From contig NZ_CP076413.1 in NCBI RefSeq assembly GCF_021173085.1, positions 1,922,001 through 1,986,000 of the forward strand: a stretch of DNA of 64,000 nucleotides, read 5' to 3'. How positions within the stretch are numbered: position 1 is the first letter of the stretch; the number at the start of each line of letters is the position of its first letter. The notes beneath the pieces were generated by a model. The model was given only the letters and a program-made list of their open reading frames with translations, did not search any database and was not told the DNA's origin. The position numbers and the translations under genes are program-made. Source of the stretch: Ralstonia wenshanensis. GTDB taxonomy: Bacteria; Pseudomonadota; Gammaproteobacteria; Burkholderiales; Burkholderiaceae. Of this stretch, positions 31,347 through 39,815 are shown piece after piece.

Positions 31347-32558
31347 ATGGCAGGATTCCGCTCCAAGGCTCCCCAACGTCTTTCCCCCGATGCAGAACGG
31401 CTGGTGGCCGATGCGCTGGCGCTCGACGCGTCAGGCAGCCGCATCGAAGACGTCTATTGGGAACAAAGGCTGTCCGAACGTCTTTCCCGGCTGCTCAAGA
31501 ACGGCAGCCAGACCGCGCTCGACGCCGCGCTAGACCATCTTTTCAAACACAACGAGGAAGCGTCCGACGTGCTGGCCGAACAGGCCGAGACACTGGCCGA
31601 ATCGGCCATCCTCAGCTCCGGTGGCGTCGAATATGATGCGTTGCTGATCGCGGCGCCCATCCTGGCACACACGCGCTACATGATCCCGTCGGGCACGATC
31701 AAGCCCGAGATGGCGCAGACGCTACAGGTGCACCTGCAGGCCCACGTGATGGCTTCAAACGCTCGCGTGGCGCTCGCGCCGTATCTGTACAGCATCGACC
31801 AGCTGCCGCGCACCCATTCCGACACCTTTGCGCTCACGCACAAGCTGGCGGCCTATGCGCTGTCGGGCCAGCCAGCCAAGGTCGAACTGCGCGACATGCC
31901 GGAAACGGCGCCGATTCTGGCCGACCCTCGCTACCTCGTAGCAATCGTCGTTGCGCAGCACGGCCAGGCGCTGTTCCGCTGGCAAGAAGACGCCAAGGAG
32001 CACCACGCAGAGCGCTCCGCCTGCCTGGAGCAATGGCGCGAGCAGGTCACGCCAACCATCTCCACACTGATGCCCGGCTGCGAGTTCGACCTGCTTCTGC
32101 CGGACGCCTTCTTCCTGTCGTGCCGCGAGTCCGACAAGCAGATTCGCCCACTGACCGTACGCGCCGCCGTCAATTACCTGCAGGGCGCGCTCGATATGCC
32201 GGCCAACCGCTTCGGCGCCATCATCGGCGCGTTCGGCGAAGAGCAGATCGAGGAATACCGCGTAGCGTTCACGGTGCGTGGCGAGAAAGAACTCATCTAC
32301 GGCATCGTCTGGCCGGTGTACGGCCGCGATGGCGGCGCCACGGATGTCACCGCGGAAGGCGAACCGGGCAGTCCGCTCGAGCAAATTTGCGATGAATTGC
32401 GCGCCTGCGGCATCGAAGACATCTTCCGCCACGGCCAGCTCTTCGAACCCGAGTACTGCGAAGATTGCGGCGCCCCGCTCTACGCAGACCGCGCGGCCGA
32501 AATCGTCCACGCAGAAATGCCGGAAGACGCGCCGACCCAACAGCCGCTGTTCCACTGA
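31347..32558 (+). CDS. DUF2863-type protein of unknown function
   Basis: A 403-residue soluble protein, recognised (from memory) as the DUF2863 family of beta-proteobacteria. It begins MAGFRSKAPQRLSPDAERLV and contains an Ala/Leu-rich helical N-terminal half and a mixed C-terminal half. A CxxC pair (EYCEDCGAPLY, about 370) suggests a small zinc site but no second pair is obvious. The open frame extends far upstream, but the ATG at 31347 fits the end of the previous gene. It is followed by a terminator. No function is known to me. Confidence 0.8.
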   Translation: MAGFRSKAPQRLSPDAERLVADALALDASGSRIEDVYWEQRLSERLSRLLKNGSQTALDAALDHLFKHNEEASDVLAEQAETLAESAILSSGGVEYDALLIAAPILAHTRYMIPSGTIKPEMAQTLQVHLQAHVMASNARVALAPYLYSIDQLPRTHSDTFALTHKLAAYALSGQPAKVELRDMPETAPILADPRYLVAIVVAQHGQALFRWQEDAKEHHAERSACLEQWREQVTPTISTLMPGCEFDLLLPDAFFLSCRESDKQIRPLTVRAAVNYLQGALDMPANRFGAIIGAFGEEQIEEYRVAFTVRGEKELIYGIVWPVYGRDGGATDVTAEGEPGSPLEQICDELRACGIEDIFRHGQLFEPEYCEDCGAPLYADRAAEIVHAEMPEDAPTQQPLFH

Positions 32559-32575
32559 CGGCGACGCGCGTGATC

Positions 32576-32600
32576 AAAGCCACCTCCGGGTGGCTTTTTT
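32576..32600 (+). terminator. Rho-independent terminator after the DUF2863-type gene
   Basis: The 9-bp stem AAAGCCACC/GGTGGCTTT (32576-32584 with 32589-32597), TCCG loop and a T6 run; it begins 17 bp after the stop codon. Confidence 0.9.
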
Positions 32601-32719
32601 ATTGCTCCGCCATCGTTCATATTGATTGTCGGTTTGCGTCGCACGTGCCCGGCCGGGCTGCGGCACAATGACGATCTTCCGCCACATGGCATCACCGCCC
32701 GAACCCCAGGAGCCCCCCG

Positions 32720-34318
32720 ATGACAACCCGTCCCCTCTTGTGTGTTCCCATCCGCGCCCTGATCCGCAACCTTGCCGCATGCGCGCTGGCTGCGGCCGCC
32801 GCGATGCCGTTCGCCGCGCAAGCCGATGACCTGCGCATCGGCCTGTCCGCCGACGTCACGTCGATGGACCCGCAATGGAACAATGCCGGCCCCAACAACG
32901 CCATGGCGCTGCACATCTTCGAATCGCTGGTCTTCCTCGACAAGAACGGCCGCTACACGCCCGGCCTTGCCACTTCGTGGATACCCATTGACGCCAACAC
33001 GTGGGAGATCAAGCTCCGCCCCAACGTGAAGTGGAGTGATGGCACGCCGTTCACCGGCGAAGACGTGAAGGCATCCATCGAGCGTCCGGCGCGCCTGACC
33101 AACAGCCCCGGCCCGTTCACCAGCTACACCAAGTCAATTACCGACGTACAGATCGTCGATCCACTCACGGTGCGGCTGAAGTTGTCGACGCCCAATTACG
33201 CGAGCATCCCGAACGATCTGAACAGCCTGCCCATCATCCCGAAGAAAGTGGCCAATGCGGCGCAGGCGGACTTCGATGCTGGCCGCGCCATGATCGGCAC
33301 CGGGCCGTTCCTGTTCGACCACTTCACGCGCGGGCAGGAAATCGTGTTGAAGAAGAACCCGCACTACTGGGGCCGCGTGCCGCAGTGGGACAAGGTGACC
33401 TTCAAGATCATCACCGACAATGCCGCGCGCACGGCCGCGCTGCTTTCGGGCGATGTGGATGTCGTCGAGGCCGTGCCGGCTGCAGACGTGCCACGCATCA
33501 AGCAGGACCCGAGGTTCCACCTCGAACAACAGGTGTCGTGGCGCACGATTTTCTGGCAGATGGACCAGAGCCGCGATGTGTCGCCGTTCGTGACCGACAA
33601 GGCCGGCAAGCCGCTCGCCAAGAACCCTCTCAAGGATCATCGCGTGCGAGAGGCCATTGCACTGGCCATCAACCGCGATGCCATCGTCAGCCGCGTGCTG
33701 GAAGGCCAGGGCGTGGTCGCATCGAGCATCGTGTCGCCGCAGATCTTCGGACATCCTGGCGGCAAGCCGATTGCCTATGACCCGGCTCGTGCGAAAAAAC
33801 TGCTTGCCGAGGCGGGCTATCCGGACGGGTTCGGACTCACGCTGCACGCCACCAACAACCGCTATCTGAATGATGCGCAGGTCGCGCAAACCACCGCACA
33901 GCTGCTCACGCGCATCGGCATCCAGACAAAGGTCGAAACGCTGCCGGTGGCGGCGTATTTCTCGCGCGCGCGTCAGGGCGAGTTCTCGTTCATGATGCTT
34001 GGCTGGGGCTCGGTGGCGGCCGATGTGGCGCTGCGCAGCATTCTCGGCACACCCAACCCGAAAACCGGCTATGGTTCGTGGAACTGGGGCCGCTACAGCA
34101 ATCCGGAACTGGACAAGCTGGTGCAGACATCGCTGTCGACGGTCTCGAGCGAACAGGCACATGAGCAGGCCGCCAAGGCCGCGGCGCGCTTTGCCCAGAC
34201 AGACTACGCGATCATCCCGTCGCATCACCAACTGGCCACGTGGGCCATGCGCAAGGGCATCCGCTACGAGGCACGCACCGATGAATGGTCGCTCGCGTGG
34301 TTGTTCACCAAGCAATGA
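32720..34318 (+). CDS. ABC transporter substrate-binding protein, family 5 (peptide/nickel type)
   Basis: A 532-residue periplasmic binding protein with a signal peptide ending near residue 36 (AAQADD). Family features: an N-terminal LRIGLSADVTSMDP strand, W-x-I-x-L-R-P-N-V-K-W-S-D-G-T-P-F, the GTGPFLFDHF block and the KNPHYWG motif. It should bind a peptide, opine, glutathione or metal chelate. No permease or ATPase gene is near, so it must serve a transporter encoded elsewhere. The gene stands alone between a terminator and an unrelated lipoprotein gene. Confidence 0.9.
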   Translation: MTTRPLLCVPIRALIRNLAACALAAAAAMPFAAQADDLRIGLSADVTSMDPQWNNAGPNNAMALHIFESLVFLDKNGRYTPGLATSWIPIDANTWEIKLRPNVKWSDGTPFTGEDVKASIERPARLTNSPGPFTSYTKSITDVQIVDPLTVRLKLSTPNYASIPNDLNSLPIIPKKVANAAQADFDAGRAMIGTGPFLFDHFTRGQEIVLKKNPHYWGRVPQWDKVTFKIITDNAARTAALLSGDVDVVEAVPAADVPRIKQDPRFHLEQQVSWRTIFWQMDQSRDVSPFVTDKAGKPLAKNPLKDHRVREAIALAINRDAIVSRVLEGQGVVASSIVSPQIFGHPGGKPIAYDPARAKKLLAEAGYPDGFGLTLHATNNRYLNDAQVAQTTAQLLTRIGIQTKVETLPVAAYFSRARQGEFSFMMLGWGSVAADVALRSILGTPNPKTGYGSWNWGRYSNPELDKLVQTSLSTVSSEQAHEQAAKAAARFAQTDYAIIPSHHQLATWAMRKGIRYEARTDEWSLAWLFTKQ

Positions 34319-34474
34319 TGATGACTTGGTAACCAACACCGTGCCGTAACGCGCTGTTACAGCAAATTCGCTCGATGTGCCGCATTGGGGACGCATTGGG
34401 GTAACTAGCAGGAACTTTCATCCTTAGCTTTCCTCTATCATGGCGATTTCCACGCCGACACCCTGTAACTCGTG

Positions 34475-35311
34475 ATGTTGCGACCCAAACTACTTTGTCT
34501 CGGCGTCGTCGCTTTGCTGGCCGCCTGCTCCAACCTGCAGACTGAACCGACCGATGCGTCGGCCCAGGCCACCAACGCCACGCCGAGCACCCCTGCCGCG
34601 CCAGCCAAGCCGGCCACTCAGCCCGGCCCGACCACGCCGCCCATCGTCTTCGACTCGACCAATAGCAGCGGCACAACGACGGTCAATCTGCCCTCCAAGG
34701 ACAAGATGAGCTTGTCCGAATACCGCGCACAAACCCGCGACCGCCTGATTCAATCGGAAGGTGCCCGGCCCGACGTGGCAGACTGTGCCGCACATGCGAG
34801 CTGGATCATCCCGCGCTCAACCAATTTCGACCAGTTCCGCCTGCCAACCGGCGCGCTCTCCAACGACCAAGCCAAGGTCGAACCGTGGGACTCCCGCTTC
34901 TCGTCCAGCAAGCAAGGCGCGATCAAGGTGTCCAGCGTGGTCAGCTTCAATGCCGCCGTGCATAAGCGCGGCACGGGCAATGACCAGTGGGAGCCGGTGC
35001 GCGTGCGCTGCGGGTATGACGAAGGGATGATGCTGGCGTATGAGCTGCTCGACGCCAATGGCCAGCCGTTCGCCGCGCCAGCCGCTGCACCCTCGTCGTC
35101 GAAAGCGCGCACGCACTGCCGCCGCGGCCATCGCTGCACGACCAGTGCGGCGGCACACGGCAAGAGCGCGGCCAAGGGCAAGGCCTCGACGAAAGCGACG
35201 GCCAAGTCCGCCAAGGGCAGCAGCACGGCCAAGACAAAGTCGACGACCGCAAGCAAATCCACCGCCAAGTCGACGGCCAAAAAGACGACGAAGAAGTCGT
35301 CCTCCAACTAA
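34475..35311 (+). CDS. Lipoprotein with Lys/Ser/Thr-rich tail
   Basis: About 278 residues. A lipobox LLAACS puts the lipidated Cys near residue 18. A Pro/Ala/Thr-rich linker follows, then a folded region (about 75-190) with two Cys (DCAAHASW and VRVRCGYDEG), and a strongly basic Lys/Ser/Thr/Ala-rich tail (about 205-278) that could bind DNA, RNA or anionic polymers. ATG 34475 is preferred; a GTG directly before it (34472) is the alternative. The middle domain may belong to a small beta-proteobacterial family (I think of BspC-type proteins, unverified). A convergent terminator follows. Confidence 0.7.
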   Translation: MLRPKLLCLGVVALLAACSNLQTEPTDASAQATNATPSTPAAPAKPATQPGPTTPPIVFDSTNSSGTTTVNLPSKDKMSLSEYRAQTRDRLIQSEGARPDVADCAAHASWIIPRSTNFDQFRLPTGALSNDQAKVEPWDSRFSSSKQGAIKVSSVVSFNAAVHKRGTGNDQWEPVRVRCGYDEGMMLAYELLDANGQPFAAPAAAPSSSKARTHCRRGHRCTTSAAAHGKSAAKGKASTKATAKSAKGSSTAKTKSTTASKSTAKSTAKKTTKKSSSN

Positions 35312-35318
35312 GCGCAAC

Positions 35319-35349
35319 GCGCCGCCAAACCAGGCGGCGCGGCGTTTTT
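35319..35349 (+). terminator. Rho-independent terminator after the lipoprotein gene
   Basis: The 8-bp stem GCGCCGCC/GGCGGCGC (35319-35326 with 35333-35340) and 6-nt loop; GGCG then a T5 run follow. It lies between convergent genes. Confidence 0.8.
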
Positions 35350-35351
35350 CT

Positions 35352-36497
35352 TCAGCCGAGATACTCCAGGATCGCCTGCAGCATGGCCGCGCCCAACGCG
35401 GCGCTGCGGGCGCCGTCCCAGCCCACGCGCGGGTCGGGCAGGTCGGCGTTGTCCTTGAACGGCATTTCGAGCGTCAACGACAGGCAGCCATACGTGTGGC
35501 CGATGTACTTGGAAGCGAGCTTGAGCGCGTCTTCGTTGTACTTGCTGGCCTCGTAGCCGTATCGCGTCTGGAAGTCCGGTGACGCGCGAAGGAACGCCGC
35601 GACAAAGCGGTCTTGATCAGCGCGCTGTGCATCGGTAAAGCCTGGCAACATTTCACTGCCCGCGACGAACACATAAGGCAGCGCCTCATCGCCATGGATG
35701 TCGAAGAACAGGTCGACCCCGGTCTGCTCGATGGCCTGACGCACTGCCAGCACCTCGGGACTGCGCTGTGCGTCGGGCTCCATCCACTCGCGGTTCAGGT
35801 TGGCGCCGGCCGCATTGGTGCGTAGGTTGCCCAGCGACGAGCCGTCCGGGTTCATGTTCGGCACGATATGGAAGACGGCGCGCTCGGCAAGCACACGGCC
35901 GATCGGATCGCCGCCCCAGACACCTTGACGCGTCAGCCGCGCAAGCAGGCCTTCGACGAACCACTCGGCCATCGTCTCGCCCGGATGCTGACGCGCGATG
36001 ATCCACACGTTCTTCTTGCCGGGGCCGGGTTCGCCGACGGTGATGCTTGTCATGTCGCGGCCCTGCACCGTTTGCCCCAAGCACTGCGTGCGCACACCGG
36101 GCTTCGTCTGCGCTGCGGCTACGAGCGAAAGGTGGCGCTCATCCGAGTACGGCTCGAAATAGGCAAACCAGATGCTGTCGTGCTCGGGCGTCACCTCGAT
36201 GGTCAACGTCTTGCCGTCATAGCGGGTCGGCACACGGAACCAGTGCTCGCGGTCGTACGAGGCGACGGCACGGTAGTCCTTCCAGCCTGCGGCGTAGGTG
36301 CATTCGCCGGCGTTTTCAAGCGCGAGCTTGCAGGCTTGGCCCCGCACACCTTGTAGCCGGAAGTGGAACCACTGGGTGAAGTCGGCGTGCGAATCGCGGC
36401 GAATGCGCAGGTGAACGGCATCGGCGCGTGCGGCATCGACGATTTCGATGGCGCCGCTGTCGAACGCGCTGGAGATGTGCGGTTGAGTGGGGGTCAT
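35352..36497 (-). CDS. M14-family zinc carboxypeptidase (cytosolic carboxypeptidase-like)
   Basis: A 381-residue protein: an N-terminal beta-sandwich-like domain (about 1-125) typical of cytosolic carboxypeptidases, then an M14 catalytic domain. Zinc ligands are His171 and Glu174 (RQHPGETMAEW) and His268 (DIHGDE); the general base is Glu344 (TLEMPF). NMNPDGSSLGNLRTNAAG and NLNREW fit the substrate pocket. There is no signal peptide, so it is cytoplasmic. The start at 36497 has AGGA 8 nt upstream; an alternative ATG at 36512 overlaps the yaaA stop by one base. Bacterial members process peptide or peptidoglycan tails or deglutamylate proteins; the substrate is unknown. Confidence 0.88.
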   Translation of the reverse strand: MTPTQPHISSAFDSGAIEIVDAARADAVHLRIRRDSHADFTQWFHFRLQGVRGQACKLALENAGECTYAAGWKDYRAVASYDREHWFRVPTRYDGKTLTIEVTPEHDSIWFAYFEPYSDERHLSLVAAAQTKPGVRTQCLGQTVQGRDMTSITVGEPGPGKKNVWIIARQHPGETMAEWFVEGLLARLTRQGVWGGDPIGRVLAERAVFHIVPNMNPDGSSLGNLRTNAAGANLNREWMEPDAQRSPEVLAVRQAIEQTGVDLFFDIHGDEALPYVFVAGSEMLPGFTDAQRADQDRFVAAFLRASPDFQTRYGYEASKYNEDALKLASKYIGHTYGCLSLTLEMPFKDNADLPDPRVGWDGARSAALGAAMLQAILEYLG

Positions 36498-36511
36498 GTC
36501 GGATCCTGTCA

Positions 36512-37285
36512 TCAGGTGAGCTTGCGGCGGAAGACCCAGCGCTCGTCGTCGGAATCGGCAGCGGCGAAGGCATAGCCATCGACATCGAACGCCTTGAGCT
36601 TGCGCGGATCGATGATGCGGTGCTCGATCGCGTAGCGCGCCATCAGGCCGCGCGCACGCTTGGCGTAGAACGAAATGATCTTGTACTGGCCGTTCTTCCA
36701 GTCTTCAAAAACCGGTGTGACGATGCGCGCCTTGAGCACTTTGGGCCGCACCACCTTGAAATACTCTTCCGACGCGAGATTGACGAGCACGGGATCGTCG
36801 TCCTGCTTGAAGAGCTTGTTCAGCGCCAGCGTCACCTCGTCGCCCCAGAAGGCGTACAGGTCTTTGCCGCGCGGATTGGCGAGGCGCGTGCCCATTTCCA
36901 GGCGATACGGCTGCATCCAGTCGAGCGGGCGCAGCACGCCATACAGCCCCGACAGAATCCGCAGATGCTTCTGCGCGAACTGCAGATCGTCCACCGCCAG
37001 CGAATTGGCGTCGAGTCCGCCGTAGACGTCGCCGTCGAAGGCGAGCGCCGCTTGCTTGCTATTCTCGGCCGTGAATTCGGGCGACCAATCGGCATAGCGC
37101 GTGGCATTGAGCACCGCCAACGGATCGGAGATGTGCATGAGCGTACCGATCTGGGCCGGCGACAGCTTGCGAAGCACTTCAATGAGTTCTGCGGAGCGCG
37201 CGATGAAATCGGGCAGCGTGTAGGTCTTGGTGCGCGGCGGCGTGTCGTAGTCGAGCGACTTGGCCGGCGAGAGGACGATGATCAT
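36512..37285 (-). CDS. yaaA: Peroxide stress protein YaaA (UPF0246)
   Basis: A 257-residue YaaA family protein ([17 protein letters not shown] start). E. coli YaaA limits intracellular iron and oxidative DNA damage. Family motifs include [15 protein letters not shown] and FWGDEVT. The start at 37285 is fixed by the conserved N-terminus; the frame extends upstream through the PIN gene on the other strand. It is followed by the carboxypeptidase gene with overlapping stop and start region. Confidence 0.93.
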   Translation of the reverse strand: MIIVLSPAKSLDYDTPPRTKTYTLPDFIARSAELIEVLRKLSPAQIGTLMHISDPLAVLNATRYADWSPEFTAENSKQAALAFDGDVYGGLDANSLAVDDLQFAQKHLRILSGLYGVLRPLDWMQPYRLEMGTRLANPRGKDLYAFWGDEVTLALNKLFKQDDDPVLVNLASEEYFKVVRPKVLKARIVTPVFEDWKNGQYKIISFYAKRARGLMARYAIEHRIIDPRKLKAFDVDGYAFAAADSDDERWVFRRKLT

Positions 37286-37847
37286 GTCAGAATCGCGGTT
37301 CACAAGTCTGGAATTGTATCGAATGGCAGACGCTGCCGCCCTCGCCCACTCCACCCAGGCTCCGGCCCCGCGCGTGGTGCTGGACTCCAACATCTGGGTC
37401 GACATCCTGATCTTCGACGATGCGGTTGCCCGCCCGATCCGCGCTGCCCTGGAAGCCGGCCGGCTGGACGCCATCATCAGCCCCGCCTGCCGTGAAGAAC
37501 TGCGGCGCGTGCTGGATTACCCGCAATTCGCGCATTACGCCGTCGACGCGCAAGCCGCCCTGGCGTGGGTCGATCGCGTGACACGATCCGTTGCCGATCC
37601 TGAAGAAGCCCCCCGCGTGCAAGGCGAAGCGTTCGTTCCGCGCTGCAAGGATCGCGACGACCAGAAATTTCTCGCGCTGGCCAACGCGGCCGACGTTGCC
37701 TATCTCGTTTCCAAAGACCGCGCCGTACTCAAGCTCAAACGCCGCATGGCCAAGTATTGCGACGTGGCGGTGCTGCCGCCCCAGCAGTTCGTCACCCAGG
37801 TCCAGTTGGAAAACGCGCCCCTTGCCGCCATCCCGAATCAAGCCTGA
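37284..37847 (+). CDS. PIN-domain protein (putative toxin/ribonuclease)
   Basis: A 187-residue protein with a PIN nuclease fold. Acidic metal-binding residues appear as [20 protein letters not shown] and [12 protein letters not shown], with [10 protein letters not shown] closing the domain; this resembles the COG1569 'putative toxin component' family. No antitoxin gene is adjacent, so a classical VapBC pair is not supported. The ATG at 37284 has GAGGA 8 nt upstream but overlaps the first codon of divergent yaaA; an ATG at 37323 is the alternative, with a poor ribosome site. It ends 12 bp before the aminotransferase gene, suggesting co-transcription. Confidence 0.82.
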   Translation: MSESRFTSLELYRMADAAALAHSTQAPAPRVVLDSNIWVDILIFDDAVARPIRAALEAGRLDAIISPACREELRRVLDYPQFAHYAVDAQAALAWVDRVTRSVADPEEAPRVQGEAFVPRCKDRDDQKFLALANAADVAYLVSKDRAVLKLKRRMAKYCDVAVLPPQQFVTQVQLENAPLAAIPNQA

Positions 37848-37859
37848 AGCCGTCTTGTC

Positions 37860-39032
37860 ATGACCACTGTTGAATCGCTCGCGCCCATCGCCCCGCCGCC
37901 GTCGCGGCTGCCGAATGTCGGCACCACCATCTTCACCGTGATGTCGGCGCTTGCCGCGGAAAAGCAGGCCGTCAACCTGGGCCAGGGCTTTCCGGATTTC
38001 GATTGCGATCCGCGCATTGTCGATGCGGTGTCGGACGCCATGCGCGCCGGCCTGAACCAATACCCGCCGATGACAGGCGTGCCCGCCCTGCGCCAGGCCG
38101 TCGCCGCGAAGATCGCCAATCTGTACGGCCACGCTTATGATGCCGACCGCGAGATCACCATCACCGCCGGCGCCACACAGGCGCTGCTGACGACGGTGCT
38201 GTGCTGCGTGCATCCGGGCGATGAAGTCATCGTCTTCGAGCCGACGTACGACAGCTACATCCCGTCGATTGAACTGGCGGGCGGCAAGGTCGTGCCGATC
38301 ACGCTGAATGCGCCGGACTTCCGCATCCCGTTCGACACGCTGGCCGCAGCCATCACGCCGCGCACGCGCCTGATCATGCTCAACACACCGCATAACCCGA
38401 CCGGTACGGTCTGGCATGCGGACGACATGCGCAAGCTCGCCGAGATCCTGGCGCCCACCAACGTGCTGCTGCTCTCCGATGAGGTGTACGAGCACATGGT
38501 GTACGACGGCGTGCAACATGCGTCCGTCGCACGCATTCCGGAGCTCGCAAGGCGCGCATTCGTGGTGTCGAGCTTCGGCAAGACGTATCACGTGACGGGC
38601 TGGAAGGTCGGTTACGTGGCCGCGCCCGCCGCGCTGATGGCGGAGTTCCGCAAGGTGCACCAGTTCAACGTGTTCACCGTCAACACGCCAATGCAGCACG
38701 GCCTGGCGAACTACATGGCCGATCCGCGTCCGTATCTGGAACTGCCGGCGTTCTACCAGCGCAAGCGCGACCTGTTCCGCGCGGGGCTGGAAAAAACGCG
38801 CTTCAAGCTGCTGCCCTGCCAGGGCACGTACTTCCAGTGCGTGGATTACAGCGCCATCTCCGATCTGCCCGAAGCCGAATTCGCCAAGTGGCTGACGAGC
38901 GAGATTGGTGTGGCGGCGATCCCCGTCTCGGCGTTCTATTCGCAGCCGCACGAATCGGGCGTGGTGCGCTTTTGCTTCGCCAAGAAAGACGAAACGCTCC
39001 AGGTTGCCCTGGAGCGTTTGTCGAAGGTGTAA
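37860..39032 (+). CDS. PLP-dependent aminotransferase (methionine aminotransferase YbdL-like)
   Basis: A 390-residue fold-type I aminotransferase. The PLP lysine is in SSFGKTYHVTGWKVGY; NTPHNPTGTVW and SDEVYEHMVYDG carry the Asn and Asp contacts; the C-terminal Arg is in GVVRFCFAKKDE. NLGQGFPDFDCD at the start is typical of the kynurenine/methionine aminotransferase group (YbdL). It probably transaminates methionine or aromatic/sulfur 2-oxo acids. A perfect hairpin overlaps its last codons. Confidence 0.88.
   Translation: MTTVESLAPIAPPPSRLPNVGTTIFTVMSALAAEKQAVNLGQGFPDFDCDPRIVDAVSDAMRAGLNQYPPMTGVPALRQAVAAKIANLYGHAYDADREITITAGATQALLTTVLCCVHPGDEVIVFEPTYDSYIPSIELAGGKVVPITLNAPDFRIPFDTLAAAITPRTRLIMLNTPHNPTGTVWHADDMRKLAEILAPTNVLLLSDEVYEHMVYDGVQHASVARIPELARRAFVVSSFGKTYHVTGWKVGYVAAPAALMAEFRKVHQFNVFTVNTPMQHGLANYMADPRPYLELPAFYQRKRDLFRAGLEKTRFKLLPCQGTYFQCVDYSAISDLPEAEFAKWLTSEIGVAAIPVSAFYSQPHESGVVRFCFAKKDETLQVALERLSKV
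38992..39019 (+). other. Perfect 12-bp hairpin at the 3' end of the aminotransferase gene
   Basis: AAACGCTCCAGG (38992-39003) pairs exactly with CCTGGAGCGTTT (39008-39019), TTGC loop, ending 11 nt before the end of the gene. There is no real T-tract (only TTTG). It may stop or protect transcripts between the convergent aminotransferase and GST genes. Confidence 0.5.
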
Positions 39033-39052
39033 GACCGTAAGGCTACAGCCGA

Positions 39053-39706
39053 TCAGCGCTTGCTGGCGTAGTGCGCCAGCATCTGCTCCAGATTGGCCTT
39101 GCTGTCTGCCCGCACCTTCTGCACGTTGGGGTTCTCGGCCATCTTGGCCAGGTAAGGCTTGACGCCCTCGACCTGCGCCAGCAGGTCTTCACCATAGATG
39201 ATCTTGGTGGCCTGGCTGATCAGCGGGAAATGCACGATGGCCGCGCAGTCCGCAATGGTGAACGTGTCGCCCGCGACGTAAGGCGAGAACTTGAACAGTT
39301 TGGCCGCCGCCGGGATGTTCTTCTGCAGTTGCTCGCGCACCTTCACCTTCAGGTTGTCGCTGATCTTGCCGCCGAAGAACGCCTCGGGAAACAGCTGGCG
39401 CGCGACCAGCTCCAGGTGCAGCTCCAGGAACGTCACGATCTCCCGCACCTTGGCCGCCTTGAACGGATCAGCCGGAATCAGCGGATGTTGCGGGTAGCGC
39501 GCTTCCAGATAATCGAGGATGACCTGCGATTCGCACATTCCACCATCCTCGCCCACCAGATACGGCACCTTGTGCAGCGGTGAAACCTCACCGTCGGTCT
39601 GGTCCGGCCAGCGCAGCGATTCCTCAAACGCAATCCCCTTCTCCATCAGCGCGAGCTTGACCTTGTTGTAGTAGTTGCTCGCAGAAAAACCGTATAGCGT
39701 CAGCAT
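39053..39706 (-). CDS. Glutathione S-transferase family protein
   Basis: A 217-residue two-domain GST: thioredoxin-like N-domain (1-78, LTLYGFSASNYYNKVKLAL, HKVPYLVGEDG, ESQVILDYLE) and an all-helical C-domain (FTIADCAAIVHFPL). Substrate unknown. It is convergent with the aminotransferase and divergent from the 3-hydroxyacyl-CoA dehydrogenase gene. Confidence 0.9.
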   Translation of the reverse strand: MLTLYGFSASNYYNKVKLALMEKGIAFEESLRWPDQTDGEVSPLHKVPYLVGEDGGMCESQVILDYLEARYPQHPLIPADPFKAAKVREIVTFLELHLELVARQLFPEAFFGGKISDNLKVKVREQLQKNIPAAAKLFKFSPYVAGDTFTIADCAAIVHFPLISQATKIIYGEDLLAQVEGVKPYLAKMAENPNVQKVRADSKANLEQMLAHYASKR

Positions 39707-39815
39707 GAAGCCGTCTCCTTGGTAATTTGGCCGTCCGTTATGGTCGGTGCGGATGCCAGAAATCGCACGCTCGTGCTATTTTAGCCAGACTTCTTTCGAT
39801 CGCAGCGGATTTCAT

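Noticed and set aside
37284-37847. VapBC toxin-antitoxin pair
   Set aside because: Only the PIN protein is present; no small antitoxin gene overlaps or precedes it.
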